A stretch of DNA of 43,226 nucleotides, taken from NCBI GenBank assembly GCA_040217755.1, contig JBEHWJ010000009.1:1-43226 (forward strand), in the 5' to 3' direction. Each line of letters starts with the position of its first letter. The first letter of the stretch is position 1. This DNA comes from PHAA01 sp040217755 (lineage in GTDB: Bacteria; Bacillota; Syntrophomonadia; Syntrophomonadales; Syntrophomonadaceae). The notes under the pieces are model-generated. The model did no database searches, was not told where the DNA came from, and saw nothing but the letters and a program-made list of their open reading frames with translations. This document shows, piece by piece, positions 8,011-16,948 of the stretch. The position numbers and the translations under genes are program-made.

Positions 8011-8033
8011 GCATTACGTGAGGAGGGTTTAAG

Positions 8034-9389
8034 ATGGCGAAATCTTATCTTGATGAGTATAGAAGCAAGGTGATAACGGCTGACCAAGCAGCAGCTATGG
8101 TTAAGAATGGAGATTGGGTGCATTACTGTCATCTAAGCGGTAAGCCAGTTGAATTTGATGAGGCTTTAGCTAAGCGGGTCCCTGAACTATATGATGTAAA
8201 GCTAAAGGGGGCGGTAACCATCCCCCCGGCTCCGTTGGCTGTGTTGGCAGATCCCAAGCGGGAGCATGTGTCATGGCACGCTGGCCATTTTGCTGCCATA
8301 GATCGCAAGTTTCAGGAAATGGGCAACGCTTATTATATCCCCTGGAACTTTCACGATGCTTCTCGATATATAAATGAATCGTTTACGATGAATGTTTACG
8401 TTACACAGGCCAGACCTATGGATGAGCACGGTTATTTCAACCTTAGTATCCAGGCTTGTTTTGCTATTGATGAAGTTGAAAAGGCCGACATAGTTATCAT
8501 CGAAACCAATGATAAACTCCCTCATTGTTGTGGCGGTTATGGGGAATGTGTCCATATCTCAAAGGTGGATTACATTATAGAAGGGAAAAACATCGCCCCG
8601 GTTGCTACACCAGAAGAAACTCCACCCGCCTCCGCAGAAGAACGTAAAATTGCAGAATATATTGTTGAGGAGATGGAAGACGGCTGTTGTCTTCAGCTAG
8701 GGATCGGGGCATTTCCCAATTATATTGGCACCGTAATTGGTGAAGGTGATTTTAAAAATCTAGGCGTCCATTCGGAATTGTTCGCGGATTGTTATGTAGA
8801 CTTGATCGAAAAAGGTATGGTCGACAACAGTAATAAAGGCCTTAATCGGAATAAGTCGGTATATGCCTTTGCACTTGGGAAACAAAGCACCTATGACTTC
8901 ATCCACTTTAATCCCAGTTTAGCAATTTATGATGTGTCTTGGTGTAATCGACCAGATGTGATAGCGGCCAATCCCAAGATGCGGTCAATTAACAATTGTA
9001 TCGGAGTAGACCTTTACGCTCAAGTAGCTTCAGAAGCGTGGGGATTTAGGCAGATTTCCGGAACTGGTGGACAGGCTGACTTTGTCAGGGGGGCTTATGA
9101 TTCTCCCGGTGGGAAATCATTCTTATGCTTCACTTCAACCAAGAGGAGGCCAGATGGATCTGTGGTTTCCAATGTACTGCCAACTCTTCCTGCTGGTACG
9201 ATAGTGACTATACCTCGCTACCAAGTGAACTATCTAGTGACTGAATATGGCAAGGTCTTCATTAAAGGTTTCTCAACCTGGCAGATAGCAGAAAAAATGG
9301 TGTCTATAGCTCATCCCGATTTCAGAGACGACTTGATTAAGGAAGCTGACAAAATGAAGATTTGGCGTAGGAGCAGTAAGATCGTCTAA
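8034..9389 (+). CDS. Acyl-CoA:acetate CoA-transferase (acetyl-CoA hydrolase/4-hydroxybutyrate CoA-transferase family)
   Basis: Moves CoA between acetyl-CoA and a short acid such as butyrate, crotonate or 4-hydroxybutyrate, activating the substrate without ATP. The 451-residue protein has the two-domain family layout. The N-terminal part carries WHAGHF and the C-terminal part carries QLGIGAFPNYIG, the likely catalytic Glu (E248) in VHSELFADCY, and the glycine-rich GTGGQADFVRGAYDSPGGKS typical of butyryl-CoA:acetate CoA-transferases. GAGGAGGG precedes the ATG, 23 bp after the thiolase. Substrate identity cannot be read from the sequence. Confidence 0.9.
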   Translation: MAKSYLDEYRSKVITADQAAAMVKNGDWVHYCHLSGKPVEFDEALAKRVPELYDVKLKGAVTIPPAPLAVLADPKREHVSWHAGHFAAIDRKFQEMGNAYYIPWNFHDASRYINESFTMNVYVTQARPMDEHGYFNLSIQACFAIDEVEKADIVIIETNDKLPHCCGGYGECVHISKVDYIIEGKNIAPVATPEETPPASAEERKIAEYIVEEMEDGCCLQLGIGAFPNYIGTVIGEGDFKNLGVHSELFADCYVDLIEKGMVDNSNKGLNRNKSVYAFALGKQSTYDFIHFNPSLAIYDVSWCNRPDVIAANPKMRSINNCIGVDLYAQVASEAWGFRQISGTGGQADFVRGAYDSPGGKSFLCFTSTKRRPDGSVVSNVLPTLPAGTIVTIPRYQVNYLVTEYGKVFIKGFSTWQIAEKMVSIAHPDFRDDLIKEADKMKIWRRSSKIV

Positions 9390-9461
9390 AACCGGCTTAC
9401 AGCAAAGGGCCGCAAAGAAACACGGGCATTGCCAATGGTTTCATTTAGATCGTAGGCTGCC

Positions 9462-9476
9462 TGGAACAAGTTTAGC
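9462..9476 (+). promoter_or_regulatory. Possible second -24/-12 element before the acyl-CoA dehydrogenase
   Basis: TGGAAC-N5-TAGC keeps the GG and GC spacing of a sigma-54 promoter with two mismatches in the consensus blocks. It lies in the 111-bp gap before the acyl-CoA dehydrogenase gene, about 25 bp from the start codon. That is close but possible. Confidence 0.3.
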
Positions 9477-9500
9477 GAATATCAAGGGAGGAATAGGATT

Positions 9501-11333
9501 ATGCCAGCTACCAACTACATTTTCGATACAAGAGAAATTAAGTTTATAGTCAAAGAATGGCTCGACACCGATCAACTATTAGCTTGTGACGAATACAAGG
9601 AATACTATACCAAAGAAGACATTGATACCTTTATCGATGTCGCCTATAAAATTGCTCGGGATGTTGTCGCTCCCACGAACAACGAGGCAGATAACATTGG
9701 TGTCACCTTCAAGGACGGCAAGGTACATGTTCCTGAAGCCATGAAGAAAGCTTTTAAAGTTGTTAGTGAAGCAGGCATGGCAGCAGCTGGATTCAATTAC
9801 TCTGAAGAAGGACATCTACCACGCCTGTTCCAACTCTGCCAAAATGAAATTCTTACTTCGGCATCTGGAGCTTTGCTCATGTACTGGATATTAGGGGGAT
9901 CTGTAGGTGATGTTATTGAGCAGTTCGGAAGCGAAGAACTCAAGGCCAAAACTCTGCCGAAGCTATTTTCGGATCAGTGGGGCGGATCGATGAATCTCAC
10001 CGAACCTAGTGCAGGATCCGACCTCGGAGCTACTGCTGCCAAGGCATTCCCCACTAGTAATCCTGGATTGTACAAAATAAAGGGCAATAAGATCTTCATT
10101 ACCTCTGGGGATGGAGATCTATACGAAAACATTATCCATATGGTTTTAGCTAGAGTTGAAGGGGCACGCGATGGTACTGCCGGACTGTCCCTCTTTGCAG
10201 TGCCTAAGTACCGATTCGACGATCAAGGCAATATAACCGAATGGAACGATGTTACCACGGTTGGCATAGAACACAAAATGGGTCTTCACGGCTCTGCGAC
10301 GTGTTCTTTAGCCTACGGCGAAAACGACGATTGCTATGGTTGGTTATGCGGTGATCCACCTAACGAAAAAGGAGTTGCGGCTGGAATGTCGCAGATGTTT
10401 GTGCTGATGAATGAGTCCCGCCTCAGCACCGGCTTGATGGCATTATCCGTTACCGAACAAGCATACTATAACGCACGTGAATATGCCAAAATCCGGGTTC
10501 AGGGCGCAAAAATGACTGATCCTAAAGGACCGCGGGTACCGATAATTGAACATGAGGATGTTAAAAGGATGCTGCTCCATCAAAAAGCATGTCTTGATGC
10601 TATGAGAGCGCTGCTCTATAAAGCATATTTCTACACCGATTTATCCCTCGCTTCAAATAAACCGGAAGAGAAGGAATGGGCAGATGATATGTTCATGATA
10701 CTAAATCCCCTGGTCAAAGCCTATATTAGCGATATGGGATGGATCCTGTGTGGAGAGGCGATTCAGTGTTACGGAGGTTATGGTTTTATCGAAGAATATC
10801 CGGTAGCCCAGCTGGCACGCGACGTTAAAATATACTCAATCTGGGAAGGAACTAATTATATCCAATCTATGGATCTGGTGGGCCGTAAATTTAGTATGAA
10901 AAAAGGAGCTCCCTTCCAAATGTGGAGGGACGAAATCAAGACATTTATTGATAACCACTTGCTGGAAGAGAGTTTCGTTGCTGAAATGAGTGTTCTATCG
11001 GATGCCTATAATGCATTTTCAGACATTGTTAAGATGCTGTCTGATAAGGTTACAGAAGGCAAAATCAGTTATCAGGGAGTATGGGCTACAAGGGTCATGA
11101 CTGCCACAGCTATGGTGTACTGTGCCAAGTTAATCCTTGAACAAGGAATACTCGCGCAAAAGAAACTGGCAAAACTGGGTGAGGACCATTATGATGCCAA
11201 CTTCTATAAAGGCAAGATTGCCAGCGCAAGATTTTACCTGATGAATGAGGTCCCCAATATTTTCGCGATCCAACGGGTTCTGCAAATCGGTGATTCCTCG
11301 GTTGCTGGTATCACAACGGAACAGTTCGGTTAA
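9501..11333 (+). CDS. Acyl-CoA dehydrogenase (butyryl-CoA dehydrogenase type, long form)
   Basis: FAD enzyme that would oxidise butyryl-CoA or another short acyl-CoA to the 2-enoyl-CoA. At 610 residues it is the long bacterial form: an extra N-terminal segment (1-60), then the three acyl-CoA dehydrogenase domains with NLTEPSAGSDLGAT and KIFITSGDGD, the catalytic-base region SIWEGTNYIQSMDL near residue 448, and an extra C-terminal helical domain (about 470-610). AAGGGAGG precedes the ATG. Electrons would normally go to EtfAB. No complete etf pair is in the window, only an EtfA N-domain further downstream. Confidence 0.93.
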   Translation: MPATNYIFDTREIKFIVKEWLDTDQLLACDEYKEYYTKEDIDTFIDVAYKIARDVVAPTNNEADNIGVTFKDGKVHVPEAMKKAFKVVSEAGMAAAGFNYSEEGHLPRLFQLCQNEILTSASGALLMYWILGGSVGDVIEQFGSEELKAKTLPKLFSDQWGGSMNLTEPSAGSDLGATAAKAFPTSNPGLYKIKGNKIFITSGDGDLYENIIHMVLARVEGARDGTAGLSLFAVPKYRFDDQGNITEWNDVTTVGIEHKMGLHGSATCSLAYGENDDCYGWLCGDPPNEKGVAAGMSQMFVLMNESRLSTGLMALSVTEQAYYNAREYAKIRVQGAKMTDPKGPRVPIIEHEDVKRMLLHQKACLDAMRALLYKAYFYTDLSLASNKPEEKEWADDMFMILNPLVKAYISDMGWILCGEAIQCYGGYGFIEEYPVAQLARDVKIYSIWEGTNYIQSMDLVGRKFSMKKGAPFQMWRDEIKTFIDNHLLEESFVAEMSVLSDAYNAFSDIVKMLSDKVTEGKISYQGVWATRVMTATAMVYCAKLILEQGILAQKKLAKLGEDHYDANFYKGKIASARFYLMNEVPNIFAIQRVLQIGDSSVAGITTEQFG

Positions 11334-11383
11334 TGATGTAGGCTAACCATTTTACAGGTGTCCGAACTCTCTATCCATATCTA

Positions 11384-11426
11384 GTTTCTTACCTCCTTGG
11401 CCATGACCGAAGGTAAGGTAAGAAAC
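11384..11426. promoter_or_regulatory. Leader hairpin upstream of the MFS gene
   Basis: Perfect 11-bp arms GTTTCTTACCT (11384-11394) and AGGTAAGAAAC (11416-11426) flank a 21-nt loop that can form a further CCTT/AAGG stem. No T-run follows. It may protect the mRNA end, bind a regulator or separate the dehydrogenase and transporter transcripts. Confidence 0.4.
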
Positions 11427-11486
11427 GACAAAAGTCCCAAATGCTTACTACGGGCAACCAGCAATTTGAAAGAGGAGGGAAACAGA

Positions 11487-12689
11487 ATGGATCAAACCGT
11501 AAAAAATATTGGGTGGCGAGTAACAGCATTCGCTATATTAGTAAATCTGGCCAGTGGATTCATCTACGCATGGAGCGTTTGGGCGGCAGCCCTTATAAAG
11601 GAGATGGGTTTTACAAAGACTGAAGCGATGCTTCCCTACACAGTAGCTCTAGCTATGCTTGCATTAATGATGATACCAGGTGGTAAATTGTTTGATAAAT
11701 ACGGGCCCCGGGTTGTAGCTACTCTGGGTGGTATACTCATAATTTTCGGCATGATTATGACGTCGATGCAAACAACTGTAACGGGATTGGTACTGTGGTT
11801 TGGATTAGTTGTTGGGACTGGGGCCGGTATCCCATATGGAGTCACAATTCCCTCGGCTGTGGGGTGGTTTCCTCCGGCCAAACGCGGATTGGTATCCGGT
11901 TTAGTAGTGGCTGGTCTTGGACTAGCCGCAGCTTATGCTGCCCCTCTGGCGCAAGCAATTATTAATGCTGTAGGCGTTAGACAGACATTTCTGATCTATG
12001 GAATAGTGTTTGGGGCTCTAGTCATATTATTTGGACAGTTCCTGCGTCTGCCCCCTGCAGGTTATGTTCCGCCTGGAACTCCGGCAGCCGCTCCAGGTGC
12101 TCCTTCTGCCCAGGAGTTTGCCCCTTCGCAGATGGCTAGCACCCCTCAATTTTGGTCAATCTGGATCATGTATTGTTTCGGTGCTATAGCCGGGCTCATG
12201 GTGATCGGACATATAGCGATTATAGCGAATGTACAAGCTCATATTAAGTGGGGATTTGCATTGGTGGCAATATTGGCAGTTTTTAATTCGGGCGGCAGAA
12301 TAGTTGGGGGATTTTTGTCGGACCGAATTGGACGCAACCTAACCTTGACGTTGATGTTTGCAATTCAAGCCGCCAATATGTTGATATTCAGGAATTACAC
12401 TAGCATGACATCCTTAGCAATCGGCGTCTGTGTAACGGGTATCGCATACGGCGCGCTTCTGGCTATCTTTCCGGCACTAACCTATGACTATTTCGGAATG
12501 AAGAACCGGGGGATGAATTACGGTCTAGTCTTTTCGGCATTTGGAGTAGCTGGTATAATCGGGCCGATTGCAGCCGGTAAAATTGTAGATGCTACCGGGA
12601 CTTACAACACGGCATATTTAGCAGCTGCGGTCATTCTAGTAATAGCTGCAATTATGGCCCAGTTTCTTAAACCTCCCAAATCCGTTTAG
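11487..12689 (+). CDS. MFS transporter, oxalate/formate antiporter-like (OFA) family
   Basis: Inner-membrane carrier of about 400 residues with about twelve hydrophobic segments. The family signature loop KLFDKYGPRVVATLGG follows TM2, and a matching loop GGFLSDRIGRNLTLTL is in the second half. A proline/alanine-rich cytoplasmic linker (PPGTPAAAPGAPS) joins the halves. The start at 11487 is chosen because GAGGAGGG lies just upstream; an in-frame start at 11397 would add about 30 hydrophilic residues. Placed between the dehydrogenase and the CoA ligase, it probably imports the organic acid or exchanges it for a product. Confidence 0.88.
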   Translation: MDQTVKNIGWRVTAFAILVNLASGFIYAWSVWAAALIKEMGFTKTEAMLPYTVALAMLALMMIPGGKLFDKYGPRVVATLGGILIIFGMIMTSMQTTVTGLVLWFGLVVGTGAGIPYGVTIPSAVGWFPPAKRGLVSGLVVAGLGLAAAYAAPLAQAIINAVGVRQTFLIYGIVFGALVILFGQFLRLPPAGYVPPGTPAAAPGAPSAQEFAPSQMASTPQFWSIWIMYCFGAIAGLMVIGHIAIIANVQAHIKWGFALVAILAVFNSGGRIVGGFLSDRIGRNLTLTLMFAIQAANMLIFRNYTSMTSLAIGVCVTGIAYGALLAIFPALTYDYFGMKNRGMNYGLVFSAFGVAGIIGPIAAGKIVDATGTYNTAYLAAAVILVIAAIMAQFLKPPKSV

Positions 12690-12746
12690 AAGAGCGTAAG
12701 ACGCATCTATCAATAGATAACGATGCCCATTCTCCTTCCTGACATA

Positions 12747-12779
12747 GGGGCGATGGTAAATGCTATCGCCCCCTTTTTT
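12747..12779 (+). terminator. Rho-independent terminator after the MFS gene
   Basis: An 8-bp perfect stem GGGGCGAT/ATCGCCCC with a 10-nt loop is followed directly by C and six Ts. It ends the transcript carrying the transporter, so the CoA ligase gene must have its own promoter. Confidence 0.88.
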
Positions 12780-12917
12780 CAAACCTGTGTTGGGTAAAAC
12801 TGGGGGGCGAATGATTATATTTCTCAAACAGAAAAGCATGGCAACTGAAAAAAGAAATCCGATAAGAATTAGAAACAGAGGTTAAAACCTACACTACTTG
12901 AAAGGGGGAAGCGGTAA

Positions 12918-14555
12918 GTGACGATCATAGACATGCTGGAACATAACGCTAATATGTATGGGCATGAGATTTGCCTTACTGATCTAAATGGGGATCTCCA
13001 TGATAGCATGAAATACGTCCACTGGCTTGATTATGATTTAGTAGTAAGCGATCCTAGAGGACAGTACAGACGGGAAATGACCTGGCGTAATTTTGATGAG
13101 AAAGCGAATCGAACGGCCCGTCTCTTAGTAGAAATGGGTACAAAAAAGGGTGACAAGGTAGCCATCTTATTAATGAATTGCTTGGAATGGCTACCGATAT
13201 ATTTCGGCATACTTAAGAGTGGTGCAGTTGCAGTACCATTGAATTTTAGATTCGATGCTCAGGAAATTAAATACTGTCTAGATTTATCTGATGCTAAAGC
13301 GGTTTTCTTCGGACCCGAATTTTCTAGCCGTATTACAGAAATTTGCCATCAAGTTCCCAAAGTGGAACATTTTCTCTATGTTGATCGTACGGCGCCGACT
13401 TCTATCAGAGATGAAAATATTACGAGCACTAAATATTCACATGCATCACCAAGGATAGATATTAATGAGAAAGACGATGCAGCGATATATTTTTCTTCCG
13501 GGACTACAGGATGTCCCAAGGCAATCATTCATACACACGGAAACCTTTTATCAGCTGCGCGGACGGAAGTGAATCATCACAGGCAAAACCGTCAGGATAA
13601 TTTCTTGTGTATTCCGCCGTTGTATCATACAGGTGCGAAAATGCACTGGTTTGGCAGTCTGTTATCAGGAAGTAAAGCGGTCATATTGCGGGGCTCAAAA
13701 CCCGAGTGGATACTTAGGGCAGTCTCTGAAGAAAAGATCACCATTGTGTGGCTTCTAGTTCCATGGGCACAGGATATCTTGGATGCAATCGAAAAAGGCG
13801 ATGTGAAATTGGAGGACTATGATCTATCACATTGGAGACTGATGCATATTGGTGCACAGCCTGTGCCACCCAGTCTTATTAAGCGTTGGAAGAGTTATTT
13901 CCCAAATCATCTATATGATACGAACTACGGCTTGAGTGAATCCTGTGGGCCTGGATGTATCCATTTAGGCATTGACAACATTCATAAAGTAGGTTCGATC
14001 GGAAAGAGTGGGCATAAATGGCAAGCGAAGATTACTGATGAAGATGGCGATACTATCGCTAAGGGCTTGGTAGGAGAATTGGTGGTTAAAGGACCCGGTT
14101 TAATGAAAGGTTACTATAAGAATCCTGAAGCTACAGCAGAAGTATTAAAGGATGGGTGGCTATTTACAGGTGATATGGCTTTGATGGATGAAGACGGATT
14201 CATATATTTAGTAGATAGGAAAAAAGACATAATCATTAGTGGAGGAGAAAATATATATCCAGTCCAAATTGAAGACTATCTACGTTCGCATAGTGCAGTG
14301 AAGGATGCCGCCGTTATCGGCTTGCCTGATATCCGGGTAGGTGAAATAGTAGCTGCAATTGTTGAGCTCAAACCAGAATACCCGTGTGATGAAATGGAGA
14401 TAAGAACCTTTTGTTCTGAATTGCCGCGTTATAAGCGCCCACGGAAAATAATATTTGATAAGGTCCCGCGCAATCCAACCGGAAAAATTGAAAGACCGCG
14501 TCTCAGGGAAAAGTATGGGATAACAGATCTAATTGCGGCGCAAACGAGAGGCTAA
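12918..14555 (+). CDS. AMP-dependent acyl-CoA synthetase/ligase
   Basis: ATP-dependent activation of a carboxylic acid to its CoA ester through an acyl-adenylate (ANL superfamily, 545 residues). Motifs seen in order are the P-loop-like YFSSGTTGCPKA, YGLSES, GWLFTGD, DRKKDIIISGGENIYPVQ and the C-terminal catalytic lysine context PTGKIERPRL. The start is GTG, with AAAGGGGG about 10 nt before it. It follows a terminator and so forms a separate unit. With the CoA-transferase it gives a second, ATP-consuming way to activate the substrate. Chain length is not predictable here. Confidence 0.92.
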   Translation: MTIIDMLEHNANMYGHEICLTDLNGDLHDSMKYVHWLDYDLVVSDPRGQYRREMTWRNFDEKANRTARLLVEMGTKKGDKVAILLMNCLEWLPIYFGILKSGAVAVPLNFRFDAQEIKYCLDLSDAKAVFFGPEFSSRITEICHQVPKVEHFLYVDRTAPTSIRDENITSTKYSHASPRIDINEKDDAAIYFSSGTTGCPKAIIHTHGNLLSAARTEVNHHRQNRQDNFLCIPPLYHTGAKMHWFGSLLSGSKAVILRGSKPEWILRAVSEEKITIVWLLVPWAQDILDAIEKGDVKLEDYDLSHWRLMHIGAQPVPPSLIKRWKSYFPNHLYDTNYGLSESCGPGCIHLGIDNIHKVGSIGKSGHKWQAKITDEDGDTIAKGLVGELVVKGPGLMKGYYKNPEATAEVLKDGWLFTGDMALMDEDGFIYLVDRKKDIIISGGENIYPVQIEDYLRSHSAVKDAAVIGLPDIRVGEIVAAIVELKPEYPCDEMEIRTFCSELPRYKRPRKIIFDKVPRNPTGKIERPRLREKYGITDLIAAQTRG

Positions 14556-14782
14556 CTACCGACCAAGTGGTTTCGGGTTAATAATGTTGCAGAGAAAGTA
14601 GATGCTGTATCGAAGCATCGGAAGCCGTATAGACATATTTCATATTGTGTTTAACTTGATATGTTAAATCTGGAGGGATGCTGTGTAGCGAAAGGTTAGA
14701 GTAAAAACGAACCTCGTTAAACTGTATTCAAATAAAGTATATTAAACTAGCAACTGAACCCAACAAATAAGGAGGGAAATAA

Positions 14783-15292
14783 ATGGCATCAATCTTGGTG
14801 TACAGTGAAGCAAGTGCTTTGGCACAAGAACTACTAACGGCCGCTAGAATTATGGCTAGAAAAGGGAATTTAGAGGTTAAAATACTAGTAGTCAACGATG
14901 ACAATATGGGCGTTGAGATGGCGAGGAGAGGAGCTGCAGTATATCAAATTAGCAAGGATTGTTTAAAAAAGGCCGATGTTGCTTCAATGACTGAAGTGAT
15001 AGCATTGGTTGCGAAAAGGCTGGATGTCTCAATCGTTTTATTAGCTGCCAATCATAAAGGCAAAGAGCTAGCTGATAGATTGGCAAGACTAAATCATACA
15101 TTCTGCCTCTCTGATGTCAATTGCATAAAGGTAGCTTGGAAATTAATGAAACGTAATCTGAATACGTCAGGGATCAAAACTGTCTATTCAGAGCATATAC
15201 GTACTGGACAGCACGTCATTGCTGTTACACCCGGTTCTTATATTGCTCCACCGATTAACCATAATGGCTGTATTCAAGACTTGATGATTTGA
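14783..15292 (+). CDS. Stand-alone electron-transfer-flavoprotein alpha N-terminal domain
   Basis: The 169 residues resemble only the N-terminal ETF domain of EtfA/FixB. It starts ILVYSEASALAQELLTAAR, continues with a nucleotide-hydrolase-like fold, and includes the GKELADRLARLNHTFCLSDV stretch that corresponds to the GRDLAARLAARL-type motif. The FAD-binding C-terminal half is absent, and the reading frame ends with a normal stop and no sign of decay. AAGGAGGG precedes the ATG. No etfB is nearby. It could be a regulatory or structural partner of another ETF, or a non-redox AMP-binding protein. The domain call is from pattern recognition. Confidence 0.65.
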   Translation: MASILVYSEASALAQELLTAARIMARKGNLEVKILVVNDDNMGVEMARRGAAVYQISKDCLKKADVASMTEVIALVAKRLDVSIVLLAANHKGKELADRLARLNHTFCLSDVNCIKVAWKLMKRNLNTSGIKTVYSEHIRTGQHVIAVTPGSYIAPPINHNGCIQDLMI

Positions 15293-15374
15293 AACACGAC
15301 GTGATGCTGTTGAAATAGGACTGAATCGTTATTTTTGGCTCAGTTGATAGCATTTACACGATGGAGGTTATGGG

Positions 15375-15800
15375 ATGGATAATGTTGTGCAATTTTTAGA
15401 AGGAGATCGACTTGCGAAGTTGCTGGGGTTCAAACTGGTGGAGGTAGCCCCTGGATATGCTTTGGCCAAAATGGAGATTAAAGACGTGCATTTAAATGCT
15501 CATAGCATTGCCCATGGAGGACTGACCTACGCATTTGCTGATTATGCGTGCTCAGCTGCCGCCAATTCGCATGGTTATGTCTCTTTGGGTGTTAGTAGTT
15601 ATATTGTTTATTTCATGCCTCCTAAAGGGAGTGAGCTTTTTGCCGAAGCTCGGGAAGTGAGCAATAGTAACCGAAGAGCTACCTATAATGTGAACGTGTT
15701 TGATGTAAAAAGAAATCTAGTCGCCAATTTCACGGGTAGTATTTACGTAACAAACGAGCGAATAGGAACCAAAACCAACATTTCCCTCAAGGAACCATGA
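15375..15800 (+). CDS. PaaI-like hotdog-fold acyl-CoA thioesterase
   Basis: A small cytoplasmic thioesterase (141 residues) expected to hydrolyse acyl-CoA esters. The signature SIAHGGLTYAFADYACSAAA contains the HGG and the conserved Asp of PaaI-type hotdog enzymes, followed by the beta-strand SSYIVYFMPPKGSELFAEA. An ATGGAGG site precedes the ATG. In this context it may free CoA from dead-end intermediates or help make acid product. It lies at the end of the AT-rich metabolic cluster; the sequence becomes GC-rich right after it. Confidence 0.85.
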   Translation: MDNVVQFLEGDRLAKLLGFKLVEVAPGYALAKMEIKDVHLNAHSIAHGGLTYAFADYACSAAANSHGYVSLGVSSYIVYFMPPKGSELFAEAREVSNSNRRATYNVNVFDVKRNLVANFTGSIYVTNERIGTKTNISLKEP

Positions 15801-15999
15801 TGTATATATGGAACTGATACTTAGACCATGCCTCGACGGAAGGGCGGCGCAGGGATATTATACCGGCTCCCTGACAGCGGTAAAGTCTCCCCTTGCGGCG
15901 GATTGCATCCGGACTTGACCGCCCCGGCCCGCCGGGATGGGGAACCTGCCCCCGCCCCTCCCCCGAATAATCCGCTTGGGATTCGCCATCCGCTCTCGC

Positions 16000-16329
16000 C
16001 TATATCTCCAGCCGCTCCACCTTCGCGTTCCGGTCCAGGATATACTGCTCGGTCAGCCATACCTTGAACGGCTGTGCCCGGTGGGCACGGAAGCCGTGGT
16101 CCTCCAGGGCCTGCCAGGCATCGGTTTGGCTGGGGTAGCGGTCGGTGAGTTCGACCACCGAATTTTCCCTGGCCTCCAGCGGCAGGTAGAAGGCGGCCCA
16201 GTGTCCCGGTCGGATGTGGTCGATGTCGGCTACGCATTTTATCCGGTAGCGGTCAACGCGGCAGAGGGCGCCCTGCTCTTCCAGCCAGGCCTTCACCTCC
16301 GCCAGGGTCATCTTAGGTTTTAATCGCAT
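16000..16329 (-). CDS. Hypothetical protein at the end of the amidase operon
   Basis: 109 residues with no domain that I recognise. It has a helical N-terminus (TLAEVKAWLEEQGALC) and a mixed charged body. It starts 17 bp inside the end of the amidase gene on the same strand, which supports real coding and translational coupling. A 138-residue frame in another register overlaps it but has arginine/proline-rich shadow composition. About 200 bp downstream (15801-15999) I see no gene. Confidence 0.6.
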   Translation of the reverse strand: MRLKPKMTLAEVKAWLEEQGALCRVDRYRIKCVADIDHIRPGHWAAFYLPLEARENSVVELTDRYPSQTDAWQALEDHGFRAHRAQPFKVWLTEQYILDRNAKVERLEI

Positions 16330-16948
16330 GCTTCTCCATCTCCCTCATAATATTCAGCCCCACCGCCAGAACGAACCACTTGGGGGCCGGATCGTCAGGG
16401 TGGTGAGGACCGGTGATGATACGTTGGGCGGCAGCCTCCTCTATAAGGCTTTTTTTCCAGGGTGTAAGGGTATGGCCGGGGCCATTGTCGTTGGTCTCCG
16501 GCCGTTCCCGGGGCCAGTTATTTTCGGGCCAGGGGAAAAAGGCGCCCGGGCAGGCGGTGGCGGCCACGTCTTGGTGGCGCAGGACCTCCAGCATGGTCCC
16601 GTACCGCTCTTCCAGGCCATCGACCAAACGGACCAAGGTCTGCAGCTGCTCATCAGCGGGCGGGTATTCCATGAAATTGCCGGTCAGGCAGACCCCGATG
16701 CTGTCATGGTTTACCCCGGCTCCGGCGTGGGCGCCGATGGTGTTTAATGGGCGTCCGGCTTCGACGGCGCCGTCGGCCCGGATCACATAGTGGTAGCCGA
16801 TGCCGCTCCAGCCTTTCGCCAGGTGCCAGCCGTGGATCTCTGCGGCGGAGACATCCGGGCTGGCGGAATGGTGGATGATCACCCGGCGGGTACAGGCGCG
16901 GGTCAGCATCCGGCCGAAGCGGAGGTCGGCAGGCACGATGCGGATCAT
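16313..16948 (-). CDS. N-acetylmuramoyl-L-alanine amidase (Amidase_2)
   Basis: Zinc peptidoglycan amidase of the PGRP/T7-lysozyme type. Zn-ligand contexts are VIIHHSAS near the N-terminus and RHQDVAATACPG later. GIGYHYVIRADG and NHDSIGVCLTGNF fit the fold. No signal peptide is visible, as in phage endolysins that need a holin. A C-terminal tail (about 165-211) may hold a binding segment. Its ATG overlaps the stop of the YvrJ-like gene by four bases. The module may be a prophage-derived lysis set or the host-conserved DUF1659/DUF2922 locus. Confidence 0.88.
   Translation of the reverse strand: MIRIVPADLRFGRMLTRACTRRVIIHHSASPDVSAAEIHGWHLAKGWSGIGYHYVIRADGAVEAGRPLNTIGAHAGAGVNHDSIGVCLTGNFMEYPPADEQLQTLVRLVDGLEERYGTMLEVLRHQDVAATACPGAFFPWPENNWPRERPETNDNGPGHTLTPWKKSLIEEAAAQRIITGPHHPDDPAPKWFVLAVGLNIMREMEKHAIKT

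Noticed and set aside
15821..16237. 138-residue minus-strand reading frame
   Set aside because: Arg/Gly/Pro-rich composition in a different frame from the coupled gene at 16000-16329, which overlaps the amidase in the normal operon way.
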